From Acidimicrobiia bacterium (lineage in GTDB: Bacteria > Actinomycetota > Acidimicrobiia > IMCC26256 > JAMXLJ01): a stretch of DNA of 64,000 bases. Of the stretch, positions 49,418 through 57,605 are shown in pieces (the first letter of the stretch is position 1; every line of letters begins with the position of its first letter). A program made the translations under genes and the position numbers. The stretch spans positions 1 to 64,000 of the forward strand of contig DASRES010000081.1 in NCBI GenBank assembly GCA_035651955.1. Reading direction: 5' to 3'. Below the pieces are notes generated by a model that did no database searches, had not been told where the DNA came from, and saw nothing but the letters and a program-made list of their open reading frames with translations.

Positions 49418-49813
49418 ATGGCCGACCCGAAGACCGACGCTTCCAAGCTCATCGACAAGCGGATCAGGGAGCTCGGCGACTGGCGGGGTGAGACGCTCGG
49501 CGCGGTGCGAGCGATCATCAAGGACGCCGACCCCGACGTCGTCGAAGAGTGGAAGTGGGCCAAGGCCACCAGTCCCGGTACGCCGGTCTGGTCGCACAAC
49601 GGCGGGATCTGCACCGGCGAGACCTACAAGAACGTCGTCAAGCTCACGTTCTTCAAGGGAGCGACGCTGAAGGATCCGTCGGGGCTGTTCAACTCCAGTC
49701 TCCAGGGCAAGGTCAGGCGGGCGATCGACATCAAGGAAGCGGACAAGATCGACGCACGTGCGCTGAAGGCTCTCGTCCGAGAAGCGGTGGCGCTCAACGC
49801 GAAGGGCAAGTAG
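49418..49813 (+). CDS. DUF1801 (YdhG-like) family protein
   Basis: 131 residues from ATG 49418 with GAGG about nine bases upstream. LIDKRIRELGDWRGETLGAV, then EEWKWAKATSPGTPVWSHNG and KLTFFKGATLKDPSGLF fit the iron-chaperone-like DUF1801 fold. Function in bacteria is unclear; related proteins are linked to iron or stress. It starts 20 bases after tRNA-Gly, so it may share the tRNA promoter or have arrived beside the tRNA. Confidence 0.8.
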   Translation: MADPKTDASKLIDKRIRELGDWRGETLGAVRAIIKDADPDVVEEWKWAKATSPGTPVWSHNGGICTGETYKNVVKLTFFKGATLKDPSGLFNSSLQGKVRRAIDIKEADKIDARALKALVREAVALNAKGK

Positions 49814-49825
49814 CGCGCCCAGGCT

Positions 49826-50746
49826 TCAGAGGTCGCGCCACGCGTCGGGCTGCGTCCCGTCGACGTCCGTGAAGCCGTACTCCCGGGCCAGGTCCGCCGC
49901 GGTGACGGACCGCTGGTTCCATCTGGCGCGGTCCGGATCCGCGGCCAGCGCCGCGATCCCCCGCCCGACGTAACGCGGTGACTCGGACGCGGCGAACCCG
50001 GGCGGCGCCGTCGGCCGAAGGCCCCCGCGATCGGCGCGGAGCGCGTCGCGCCAGGTCTCCTCGGTGACGCCGAAGCCTTCGAGCATCATCTCCGACCGCA
50101 ACCAGCCGGGCGTGACGGCGACCGCAGCACCGCCGAAGGGCGCGAGCTCGTGGCCCTGCGAGAACGCGAGCCGGTTCACCGCGACCTTGGCGAGGTCGTA
50201 GAACACCGAGATGCGGTAGTTCGACGCGTTGTACTCCGTCGTGCCGTCCGTGATCTCGACCACCAACCCACCGGGCGCGTCGATCACCAGCGGCAAGAGA
50301 TGATGCGACGTGACGAGGTGTGTCTCGACGCCCAGGCGCAGGATGCGCAGCCCGGTGTCGAGGTCGTGCTCCCAGATGGGCGTGTTCCACTCGGCGGGAC
50401 CGCCCTTGAGACGCTCGGCACCCCAGATGTCGTTCACCAGGACGTCGACGTGTCCGCGCTCGGCGCGGATCCGCTCCGCGAGCGCCGCCACCCGCGCGCG
50501 GTCGAGGTGATCGACCGGGATCGCGATCCCGACGCCGCCGAGCGCGGTCACCAGGTCCGCGGTCTCCTCGATCGTCTCGGGCCGGTCGTACTCCGAGCGG
50601 CGGGTCCGCGTCGTACGGCCGGTGCAGACGACGGTCGCACCCGCTTCCCCGAGCGCGGCCGCGATCCCGCGGCCCGCGCCCCGCGTCGCACCGGCGACGA
50701 CCGCGACGCGCCCGCGCAACGCGTCAGGATCCGGTGACCAAGGCAT
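49826..50746 (-). CDS. Short-chain dehydrogenase/reductase
   Basis: 306 residues from ATG 50746. The cofactor loop is AGATRGAGRGIA and Arg residues after strand 2 (TGRTTRTRRSEYD) suggest NADP. VNDIWGAE replaces the usual NNAG, and the catalytic region is ITDGTTEYNA with YDLAKVAVNR, so the catalytic Tyr and Lys are kept. It converges on the DUF1801 gene and lies 65 bases after the LLM oxidoreductase gene. Substrate unknown. Confidence 0.83.
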   Translation of the reverse strand: MPWSPDPDALRGRVAVVAGATRGAGRGIAAALGEAGATVVCTGRTTRTRRSEYDRPETIEETADLVTALGGVGIAIPVDHLDRARVAALAERIRAERGHVDVLVNDIWGAERLKGGPAEWNTPIWEHDLDTGLRILRLGVETHLVTSHHLLPLVIDAPGGLVVEITDGTTEYNASNYRISVFYDLAKVAVNRLAFSQGHELAPFGGAAVAVTPGWLRSEMMLEGFGVTEETWRDALRADRGGLRPTAPPGFAASESPRYVGRGIAALAADPDRARWNQRSVTAADLAREYGFTDVDGTQPDAWRDL

Positions 50747-50811
50747 CGAGCGGACTCTGGCACGTCGAAGGAGCACGAGGACGGCAACGGTTCCGCGTCA
50801 CGCGCTGATCG

Positions 50812-51666
50812 TCACGTGACCGCGGGTGCGAGCGCGCGCCACGCGTCGAGCGGCATCCCGGATCCCGCCGCGCGCAACACCTGGATGCAGACGTGGTCCG
50901 CGCCCGCGTCACGGTGCTCACGAACGCGCGCCGCGATCGCGTCGTCGTCCCCCCATGCCACCAGCGCGTCGACGAGGCGGTCGCTGCGGGAGTCGACGTC
51001 GTCGTCGCTGAAGCCGAGACGCTTCCAGTTGTTCACGTAGTTCGGCAGGTTGCAGTAGACCTCGAGGGCCTGCCGTGCGATCTCGCGCGCGGGTCCTGCG
51101 TCACGCTCGAGCACGACTCCCTGCTCGACGAGCAGCCTCGCATCCTCGCCGAGGATCGAACGCGCGAACCCCGTGTGCTCGGGCGTGACGAGGTACGGGT
51201 GGGCACCGAGCGACCGGTCACGCGCGAGCTCCAACATGCGAGGCCCGAGCGCGGCAAGGCAGCGCTCATCGGGTGCGACGCCGTGGTCGTCGAGCCCGTC
51301 GAGGTACGCGCGCATCGTCGCGACCGGTCGCGTCCACGACATGCCCGGCTGCGCGTCGATCAACGGACCGTGGCTCACACCGAGCCCGAGCAGCAACCGG
51401 GACCGCCGGTCGTCGTCGAGCCCGCGGTGCCACGCGCCGACGTCGGCCGGTGTGTGCATCCAGATGTTGAGGATGCCGGTCGCCACCGTCAACGTCGACG
51501 TCGACGCGAGCAGGCGGTCGAGCGACGTGAAGACGTCGCCGCCGACGTCGGGGATCCACGCCGCGCTGTACCCGACGGACTCGAGCTCCTCGACCGCCTC
51601 GGCGATCGCGCCCGGGTCGCCGTAGCGCAGCTCGTGCGACCACACACCGGTTCCCGTCAGGTTCAC
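50812..51666 (-). CDS. F420-dependent LLM-class oxidoreductase
   Basis: 284 residues from GTG 51666. Luciferase-like TIM barrel: AVEELESVGYSAAWIPD, VATGILNIWMHTPAD (bulge region), LGLGVSHGPLID and an AHPYLVTPEHTG segment. This layout is the actinobacterial TIGR03620-type LLM subgroup that uses coenzyme F420. Substrate unknown. It precedes an SDR on the same strand and follows a TetR gene, which may control it. Confidence 0.85.
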   Translation of the reverse strand: MNLTGTGVWSHELRYGDPGAIAEAVEELESVGYSAAWIPDVGGDVFTSLDRLLASTSTLTVATGILNIWMHTPADVGAWHRGLDDDRRSRLLLGLGVSHGPLIDAQPGMSWTRPVATMRAYLDGLDDHGVAPDERCLAALGPRMLELARDRSLGAHPYLVTPEHTGFARSILGEDARLLVEQGVVLERDAGPAREIARQALEVYCNLPNYVNNWKRLGFSDDDVDSRSDRLVDALVAWGDDDAIAARVREHRDAGADHVCIQVLRAAGSGMPLDAWRALAPAVT

Positions 51667-51699
51667 CCGTGCATCATGCCCGGTACCCGTGACACACCG

Positions 51700-52302
51700 T
51701 CATCCGCGCAGCAGGCGCGCGAGCAGCGCGTCGACCGCCTTCTCCGCCGTGTCCTGGGCGGCCGCACGGTCGTCCGAGCGCGCGACGACGAGCGCGAGCT
51801 CGTTCACGCTCGCGAGGAGCATGTGCGCGAAGAGGTCGGCGAGCTCGGCCGGGACGAGCCCGGCGTCGGCCGCCGTCTGCATGACCGCCTTCACGCCGCC
51901 GAGCGCGTTCTCCTCCTCGATCTCGCGCCACCGCTCCCAGCCGAGCACCGCGGGCGCGTCGATCAGGACGATGCGGCGGACGACGGGATCGCCGGCGAGA
52001 CGGATCCACGCGAGCGACCCGGCCCGCAGCCCCGCGACGGGATCCGGGTGTGCGGGATCGGTCACGTCCGCGACGGCCGCGAGCGTCTCCTCGGCGATGC
52101 GCAGCTCGACGCTCGCGAGTACGGCGTCGAACAGCGCGTCCTTGCCCTTGAAGTGGTGGTACAGCGCGCCGCGGCTGACGCCGGCCTCCTCGAGGACGGC
52201 CTCGATCGACGTGCCCTCGTAGCCCCTGGCCGCGAACAGGCCCGTCGCGACCTCGACGAGGTGCTCGCGCGTCGTACGGCTCTGCTCGGCCCGCCTGCTC
52301 AC
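51700..52302 (-). CDS. TetR-family transcriptional regulator
   Basis: 200 residues. N-terminal HTH: FAARGYEGTSIEAVLEEAGVSRGALYHHF, quoted in parts, is the TetR signature; the C-terminal ligand domain is variable. A perfect palindrome 39 bases upstream of its start is its probable operator. The LLM and SDR genes downstream on the same strand are likely targets. Confidence 0.92.
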   Translation of the reverse strand: MSRRAEQSRTTREHLVEVATGLFAARGYEGTSIEAVLEEAGVSRGALYHHFKGKDALFDAVLASVELRIAEETLAAVADVTDPAHPDPVAGLRAGSLAWIRLAGDPVVRRIVLIDAPAVLGWERWREIEEENALGGVKAVMQTAADAGLVPAELADLFAHMLLASVNELALVVARSDDRAAAQDTAEKAVDALLARLLRG

Positions 52303-52340
52303 CGGCTCGCTCCTGGACCGCGACCCTCCACGGCTCCCGT

Positions 52341-52357
52341 CGACCGACGGTCGGTCG
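52341..52357. promoter_or_regulatory. Perfect 17-bp palindrome, probable TetR operator
   Basis: CGACCGAC-G-GTCGGTCG, centred 47 bases upstream of the tetR start, between tetR and the stop of the gene at 52372. The form is typical of TetR operators and implies autoregulation. Confidence 0.65.
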
Positions 52358-52371
52358 GATAGCGGATCAGG

Positions 52372-52683
52372 CTACCGCCGCGAGCGGCGTCGCGGCGCCC
52401 GCCGCCTGCGCTCCCGGCCCTGCCAGGCGAACAGCCGCTCGGGCTGCGGGATCCGCGCGAGCGCGGCGTTGACCACGCGCAGTGCCTCGGTCGCCCGGAA
52501 GTCGTCCGAGTCCTGGTAGAGACGCGCGAGGTAGCGGTCGGCGAGCCGCTCGAGCGGGACCCGGTCACCGTGGGACCACTCGACGAGCTCGTCGACCTGC
52601 CGGCGCCGTTCGTCGGCGGCCCCGTCACCGGCCGGGATGGTCTCGATCCGCGCGAGCAGGTCGCCGTGCACGACGTCCGTCAT
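52372..52683 (-). CDS. Small hypothetical protein
   Basis: 103 residues from ATG 52683. Mostly helical and charged (RRRQVDELVEWSHGDRVPLE, then RYLARLYQDSDDFRATEAL) with an Arg-rich tail. No known domain. It faces the STAS-like gene head to head with only nine bases between start codons, so their transcripts must overlap or one is leaderless. Confidence 0.55.
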   Translation of the reverse strand: MTDVVHGDLLARIETIPAGDGAADERRRQVDELVEWSHGDRVPLERLADRYLARLYQDSDDFRATEALRVVNAALARIPQPERLFAWQGRERRRRAPRRRSRR

Positions 52684-52692
52684 GTCCCGAGC

Positions 52693-53010
52693 ATGACCGA
52701 TTCGGCCGCGCCGTTCGCGCCGCTCCGCCACGACTCGATGATTCCCGGATGCGGCCGTCGTCGTAGCTGCGTGTACCAACCGACACGCTTCGCGACCGTC
52801 GTCATGACGCGCGACGGGGCGGAGCTGACGCGCTGGGAGCTCTGCCGCGTGGCACCGATCGATCTCTCGCTCGTGGACGAGGTCGCGCGCCTGCGCCTGC
52901 ACGCGCTCGCGCTCGGATGCGACCTGCGGCTCCGCGACGTCTGCGACGACCTGCGTGAGCTCATCACGCTCGCAGGCCTCGCGGACGTCCTGACCGACGC
53001 GGAGCGCTGA
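52693..53010 (+). CDS. STAS-like (anti-sigma antagonist fold) small protein
   Basis: 105 residues from ATG 52693; a later ATG (52738) could be the real start. The pattern LSLVDEVARLRLHALALGCD, then LRLRDVCDDLRELITLAGL resembles STAS-domain proteins, which often act in sigma-factor partner switching. The phosphorylatable Ser is not clearly identified. It converges on the ECF sigma gene (10-base gap), which makes a regulatory link attractive but unproven. Confidence 0.6.
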   Translation: MTDSAAPFAPLRHDSMIPGCGRRRSCVYQPTRFATVVMTRDGAELTRWELCRVAPIDLSLVDEVARLRLHALALGCDLRLRDVCDDLRELITLAGLADVLTDAER

Positions 53011-53020
53011 CGACCGGCCG

Positions 53021-53998
53021 CTACAGGGTCGGCGGCAGACCGAACGCCGCGAAGAGCGACGGGTCGTCGACGAAGTTGTGCAACGCGGTGATGCGCTCGC
53101 CGGTCGTCTCGACGAGGACGATCGACCAGGGCGTGTGCCCACCCTTGCCGTCGGAGCGGTACTGGCCGAACGCGGCGCAACCGTTGGCGACGATCGGGAC
53201 GAGCTTCGACCCGGCGCAGCCGCTGCCCGGGCCGAGCAGCCAGCGGCCGATCTCGTCCGCACCCTGCAGCCAGAGCACGTACGGCGGCATCGACTGGACG
53301 GCGTCCTCGTGCAGCAGCGTGACAAGTCGCTCGACGTCGTAGCGCTCGAAGGCGTCGACGTAACGCGCCAGCAGCTCTCGCTGCTGGACGTCGACGAGGT
53401 CGGACGGCGACGTCTCGGCGTCGTGGTTCGCGAGGGTGGCGCGGGCGCGCTGGAGCGCGCTGTTGACGGACGCGACGCTCGTGTCGAGCAGCTCCGCGAC
53501 CTCGCTCGCCTGCCAGCGCAACACCTCGCGCAGGATCAGCACCGCGCGCTGGCGGGCCGGCAGATGCTGCAGCGCGGCGACGAACGCGAGGCGGATCGTC
53601 TCGCGCTGTGCCATGACCTCGGCAGGATCGTCGTCGAGGTCCAGCACGCGGTCGTCCGCGATCGGGCCGACCCAGGAGTGCTCGGGAAGCCGCGCGCCGT
53701 CGAACGCGTCCGTCGTCGACGCGGGGCCGATCTCCATCGGCCGGGCGCGGCGCTGGCGGCCGCGCAGCATGTCGAGACACACGTTCGTCGCGATCCGGTA
53801 CAGCCACGACCGGACCGTGGACCGGCCCTCGAAGCCGTCGATGGCGCGCCACGCGCGCACCAGCGTCTCCTGGACGGCGTCGTCGGCCTCGAACCCCGAG
53901 CCGAGCATCCGGTAGCAGTAGCCGGTCAGCTCCCGGCGGTACGGCTCGAGATCGTCGAAGCCGATCTCGCGGGTGGCGGCGTCGGAGCGAGCGGGCAT
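53021..53998 (-). CDS. ECF sigma factor with C-terminal SnoaL-like domain (TIGR02960 type)
   Basis: 325 residues from ATG 53998 (ATG 54025 also in frame). Region 2: LTGYCYRMLGSGFEADDAVQ and RSWLYRIATNVCLDMLRGR; an LPEHSW linker typical of this group; region 4: LQHLPARQRAVLILREVL with SVASVNSALQRARATL. The last ~115 residues form an NTF2/SnoaL-like domain that in such sigma factors controls activity in place of an anti-sigma factor. No dedicated anti-sigma gene is adjacent. Confidence 0.9.
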   Translation of the reverse strand: MPARSDAATREIGFDDLEPYRRELTGYCYRMLGSGFEADDAVQETLVRAWRAIDGFEGRSTVRSWLYRIATNVCLDMLRGRQRRARPMEIGPASTTDAFDGARLPEHSWVGPIADDRVLDLDDDPAEVMAQRETIRLAFVAALQHLPARQRAVLILREVLRWQASEVAELLDTSVASVNSALQRARATLANHDAETSPSDLVDVQQRELLARYVDAFERYDVERLVTLLHEDAVQSMPPYVLWLQGADEIGRWLLGPGSGCAGSKLVPIVANGCAAFGQYRSDGKGGHTPWSIVLVETTGERITALHNFVDDPSLFAAFGLPPTL

Positions 53999-54158
53999 GA
54001 CCGTCGAGTCTACGAGGAGTCCCATCGTCGGATACGACGGCCCCGCGGTCGCGAACTCATCGCGCCGCTTCAGGGTGACGTGTGAGTCGTGTGCGCCGCG
54101 GTGTGCACGGCCCACGACGAACCGCGCGATGCCGGTGCCGGCAGTCGGCGCGAGCCGA

Positions 54159-54851
54159 TCAGCCGGTGGCGCGTGCCCGCGTGCGCCGCCGGATCTCGTA
54201 CGCGCAGTGCGGCGCGCCGGCCACCATGTGCTTGACGCGCTCGACCTCCGCTTCCGGCAGCACGGCGCGGATGAAGTCGATCTCGCTCGTGCACGCCTGC
54301 CCGTACCGCTGGGCGACGGCCCAGATCGCGCAGTTGTGCTCGATGACCCGATAGAGGTCCGCGCCCGCCTTCTCCCAGGTCGCGAGGTAGCCGTCGGCGT
54401 CGAGGATCGCGGTCAGCTCGGCGACCTTCGCAGCGAGCCCGCGCTTCTTCGCGAGGCGGGCGCGGGCGTTCTCGATGCGGTGCTCGCGTCGCCGCTCGAA
54501 CAGGCCGTCGACCATCGCCGGATCGCGGTCGGAGAGATAGCCGAGGAGCTCGTTGGTGAGCTCGCCGTACGCCTTCGGGAACAGCGCGTCGGCGGCGGGT
54601 GTGGTGGCGTACAGCAACGCGCGGCGACCGCGCGCGCCTTCACGGGGTCCGGTGTCGTTCGCGGCGACCAGGCCGTCGCGCACGAGCGCGCTCAGGTGCT
54701 GGCGCGCGCCGCTCACTGTCATCCCGAGCTGCTCCGCGACCTGCTCGGCGGTCGCCTCGCCGCGGCGCCGCACGGCGTACAGCACGGCGCGACGCCCGCC
54801 GGGCAGCGTCGGAGACGTTCGCGAGGACGGGCTGGTCGTCTTGGGCGTCAT
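54159..54851 (-). CDS. ArsR/SufR-like winged-helix regulator with C-terminal Cys motif
   Basis: 230 residues from ATG 54851. Winged helix: VLYAVRRRGEATAEQVAEQL, then TVSGARQHLSALVRDGLV. The C-terminal part has EHNCAIWAV, QACTSE and GAPHCAYEI, the Cys spacing of SufR-type regulators that bind an Fe-S cluster. Its start overlaps the stop of the queA-like gene (ATGA). It probably regulates that operon; the usual suf genes are not here. Confidence 0.82.
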   Translation of the reverse strand: MTPKTTSPSSRTSPTLPGGRRAVLYAVRRRGEATAEQVAEQLGMTVSGARQHLSALVRDGLVAANDTGPREGARGRRALLYATTPAADALFPKAYGELTNELLGYLSDRDPAMVDGLFERRREHRIENARARLAKKRGLAAKVAELTAILDADGYLATWEKAGADLYRVIEHNCAIWAVAQRYGQACTSEIDFIRAVLPEAEVERVKHMVAGAPHCAYEIRRRTRARATG

Positions 54852-55912
54852 CGTCGTGCACGCAGCAGGAGGTGGCTGTCGCCGAACTCGTGCCACAGGT
54901 AACCATGTTCGAGCGCGGCGGCATACGCGTCGTCGAGGACGTGCGCCGGCGCGATCGCCTGCAGCATCCAGAGGTGCGACGCCTCGGGCTCGTGCCATCC
55001 CGTCAGCAGGCCGTCGATCGACGGGAGCGCGGAGTCGGGCGTGACGACGACGTCGGTCCACCCGTGCCCGGGGTGCACCGTGCCCTGCTCGTCGGTCACG
55101 GTCGCGAGCGCGCGCACGACCGTCGTGCCGCCCGCGACGACGCGACCGCCGCGCGCGTGCGCCGCGTTGATCACGTCAGCGGTCGTCCCGGGCACGCGGT
55201 AACGCTCGGGATACGGCCGTTCCCCGCCTTCGAGCGACGACACTCCCGTGTGCAGCACCAGCGGCGTGATGAGCACGCCCCGCCGGACGAGGTCGGCGAC
55301 CAGCCGGTCCGTGAACGGCCGGCTCGCGCTCGGCATCTCCGCGCTCCCGGGCTCGAGCGCGAAGGCGGTCTGGTACGAGCTGATCGGCCAGTCCCGCTCC
55401 ACGTGCGCGTACCGGATCGCGCGACCGTGACGGCTGACGTACTCCAGCACCGGAGCGCCGATGCGCAGCTCGGCGAGCCACAGCCGCGTCGAGCCGTCGA
55501 AGCGAGCGAGCAGGTGGGCGTCGCCTCCCCCAAGGAGCGCGACGTCGACGGCCGCGTCGAGCCGCAACGGGACGGTCGCGCCGGCATCGGGTTGGCGCAC
55601 CTCGACGAGCCACACACCGCCCGGCATCTCGGTCGACAGGTGTACGACGACCGGATCGCCGCCCGGGAGCCGCGCGTCGAGCGCGGCCGGGATCGTCGCC
55701 GACGTGTTCACGACGAGCACGTCACCCGCGTGGAGGTACGACGCGAGGTTCGCGAAGTAGGTGTGCACCGGAGGTGCGTCGCCGTCCGACACCAGGAGGC
55801 GCACCGCGTCGCGTGTGATGCCGCGCGCCTCCGGCGGTTCGTGGGCCTCGTGCGCGGGATCGAGCGTGAACCGCAGCGACGCGACCGCGGGGGCGCCGGC
55901 GACCGGCGTCAT
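54848..55912 (-). CDS. QueA-like S-adenosylmethionine:tRNA ribosyltransferase-isomerase
   Basis: 354 residues. HTYFANLASYLHAGDVLVVNTSATIPA at the start (quoted here only to show DVLVVNTS), YVSRHGRAIRY, and VVAGGTTVVRAL plus HEFGDSHLLL near the end match QueA. QueA makes epoxyqueuosine in tRNA. No tgt, queC-F or queG genes are nearby; many actinobacteria carry such stand-alone paralogues of unknown job. It is flanked and overlapped by an SDR and a SufR-like regulator. Confidence 0.82.
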   Translation of the reverse strand: MTPVAGAPAVASLRFTLDPAHEAHEPPEARGITRDAVRLLVSDGDAPPVHTYFANLASYLHAGDVLVVNTSATIPAALDARLPGGDPVVVHLSTEMPGGVWLVEVRQPDAGATVPLRLDAAVDVALLGGGDAHLLARFDGSTRLWLAELRIGAPVLEYVSRHGRAIRYAHVERDWPISSYQTAFALEPGSAEMPSASRPFTDRLVADLVRRGVLITPLVLHTGVSSLEGGERPYPERYRVPGTTADVINAAHARGGRVVAGGTTVVRALATVTDEQGTVHPGHGWTDVVVTPDSALPSIDGLLTGWHEPEASHLWMLQAIAPAHVLDDAYAAALEHGYLWHEFGDSHLLLRARR

Positions 55913-56631
55913 CGGACCGTCTCCAACGACCGCGCGACCGCGCGCGCCTCGTACCGTCCGCTCGGCTGCTCGCCCTCGATGAGCGCGACGATGCCGGGAA
56001 CGCTGACCTCGGGGAGCGGACGGTCACCGATGTCCTCGCCCGGGAACGCGTCCTGGTGCATCTCGGTGCGCATGTCGCCGGGATCGACGACGAGCACGCG
56101 CAGGTCGGGACGTTCGACGGTGAGCACGCGACTCGCGTGCTCGAGCGCCGCCTTCGACGACCCGTACGCACCCCAACCCTCGTACGCCTCGACCGCGGCA
56201 TCGGACGTGATGTTGACCACGGCGGCCCCGGCGCGGAGCGCGTCACCGAGATCGTGCACGAGCGCGATCGGAGCGACGACGTTCACGTCGTACACGCGCC
56301 GCAGCACCGACGCGTCGACGTCGCTCAACGCGGGAAGCGGGCTCTGGCCGAGCGTGCTCGCGTTGTTGACGAGGACGCGCACGTCGCCGAGGTGGGTGGC
56401 CGCGTCGACGAGCGCGGCACGGTGGCCGGGATCGGTGACGTCACCCGCGACGCCGACGACCGCGGTGCGCGTCGCGAGCTGCCCGACTACGGCGTCGAGC
56501 CGGTCGGAACGGCGGGCGTCGACGACGAGCGCCCACCCCCGATCGGCGAGCGCGTCTGCCAGCGCGAGGCCGAGGCCCTGGGAGCCACCGGTGATCACCG
56601 CGACCGGTCGGGTGCGATCGGAGCCTGCCAT
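55909..56631 (-). CDS. Short-chain dehydrogenase/reductase
   Basis: 240 residues from ATG 56631 with GGAGG five bases upstream. ITGGSQGLGLALADAL binds the cofactor, VDARRSDRLD suggests NADP(H), VNNAST and the catalytic NITSDAA/YGSSKAALEH follow. It resembles sepiapterin-reductase-type SDRs. First gene of a three-gene operon with the queA-like and SufR-like genes (4-base overlaps throughout). Confidence 0.87.
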   Translation of the reverse strand: MAGSDRTRPVAVITGGSQGLGLALADALADRGWALVVDARRSDRLDAVVGQLATRTAVVGVAGDVTDPGHRAALVDAATHLGDVRVLVNNASTLGQSPLPALSDVDASVLRRVYDVNVVAPIALVHDLGDALRAGAAVVNITSDAAVEAYEGWGAYGSSKAALEHASRVLTVERPDLRVLVVDPGDMRTEMHQDAFPGEDIGDRPLPEVSVPGIVALIEGEQPSGRYEARAVARSLETVR

Positions 56632-56791
56632 GTCGCCCTCCTTGCCTTCTGCCCGCCTTGCCTTGGTCCCGTCTTCGCCGGGTGGAGCAAAGAACAAGGT
56701 ACTACTTGTTCTTATGCCCGGCGTGCGGCGGCGAGCGGCCGGGAACTGTGGGAGGCTCCCCGCTCGCAGCCGTCGAGGCAGGGGGTGCGAG

Positions 56792-57415
56792 GTGGCGCTG
56801 CGCGTCGTCGGGGCCGGTCTGGGTCGGACGGGGACGAACTCGCTGAAGTTCGCGCTCGAGCGGCTCCTCGGCGAGCCCTGCTACCACATGATCGAGGTGT
56901 TCGGCCGCCCCGAGGACATCGAGGTGTGGCACGGCGCGGCCGACGGCGTACCGCCGGACTGGGACGCGTTCCCGTCGGGGTACGGCGCGACGGTCGACTG
57001 GCCCGCCGCGTCGTTCTGGTCGGAGCTCGCAACCGCGAACCCTGACGCGATCGTGCTGCTGTCGACGCGCGACGCCGACGGCTGGTGGCGCAGCGCGGAC
57101 AACACGATCTTCGAGGTGATGCGCCGGCCCGTCCCGCCCGATCCGGTCGCGGCCGCCCAGCTCGCCATGATCGACGCGGTGTTCCGCGCACGGTTCACGC
57201 CCGAGTGGGACGACGAGGACGCGGCGAAGCGCGCGTACACCGCCCACAACGAGCGCGTGCGCGAGGCGGTCCCGCCGGACCGCCTGATGGAATGGCAGCC
57301 CGGCGACGGGTGGGAACCGATCTGCGACGCGTTGCACGTGCCCGTTCCCGACGAGCCGTTCCCGCACGTGAACACGACCGAGGACTTCCGCACGATGCTC
57401 GGCCTCGGCGCCTGA
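56792..57415 (+). CDS. Sulfotransferase-family P-loop protein
   Basis: 207 residues from GTG 56792. VVGAGLGRTGTNSLKFALER is the 5'-phosphosulfate-binding loop of the Sulfotransfer_4/17 group, and VLLSTRDADGWWRS the 3'-phosphate region. It should transfer sulfate from PAPS to an unknown acceptor. It is divergent from the SDR-queA operon (160 bases). The APS kinase at 26.2 kb could supply PAPS. Confidence 0.82.
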   Translation: MALRVVGAGLGRTGTNSLKFALERLLGEPCYHMIEVFGRPEDIEVWHGAADGVPPDWDAFPSGYGATVDWPAASFWSELATANPDAIVLLSTRDADGWWRSADNTIFEVMRRPVPPDPVAAAQLAMIDAVFRARFTPEWDDEDAAKRAYTAHNERVREAVPPDRLMEWQPGDGWEPICDALHVPVPDEPFPHVNTTEDFRTMLGLGA

Positions 57416-57515
57416 GATCACGTCGTCGGACGAGGGCCCGGGCGGGCCGGTTGATCCGGGGATGATCTTGCGGAGGTCGGCTCACGACGTTCCGAGTGAC
57501 GCCGATCGAGGGGCC

Positions 57516-57605
57516 ATGAGCCGCCCGACGACTCCTCCCCGACCGGCGACGCCGCCCGACCTCGCGGTCCTCGTCGCCGAGCGCATCATCGCCCTGTCCC
57601 GCTGA
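57516..57605 (+). CDS. Possible 29-residue ORF
   Basis: ATG 57516 to TGA 57605 encodes a short Pro-rich then hydrophobic peptide (LAVLVAERIIALSR end), overlapping the convergent phosphodiesterase gene by 20 bases. GAGG lies four bases before the ATG. Evidence is weak; the rest of 57416-57585 shows nothing else. Confidence 0.2.
   Translation: MSRPTTPPRPATPPDLAVLVAERIIALSR

Noticed and set aside
49325-49813. Second island at tRNA-Gly carrying the DUF1801 gene
   Set aside because: No repeat of the tRNA-Gly 3' end is found downstream and neighbouring genes look like core genome.
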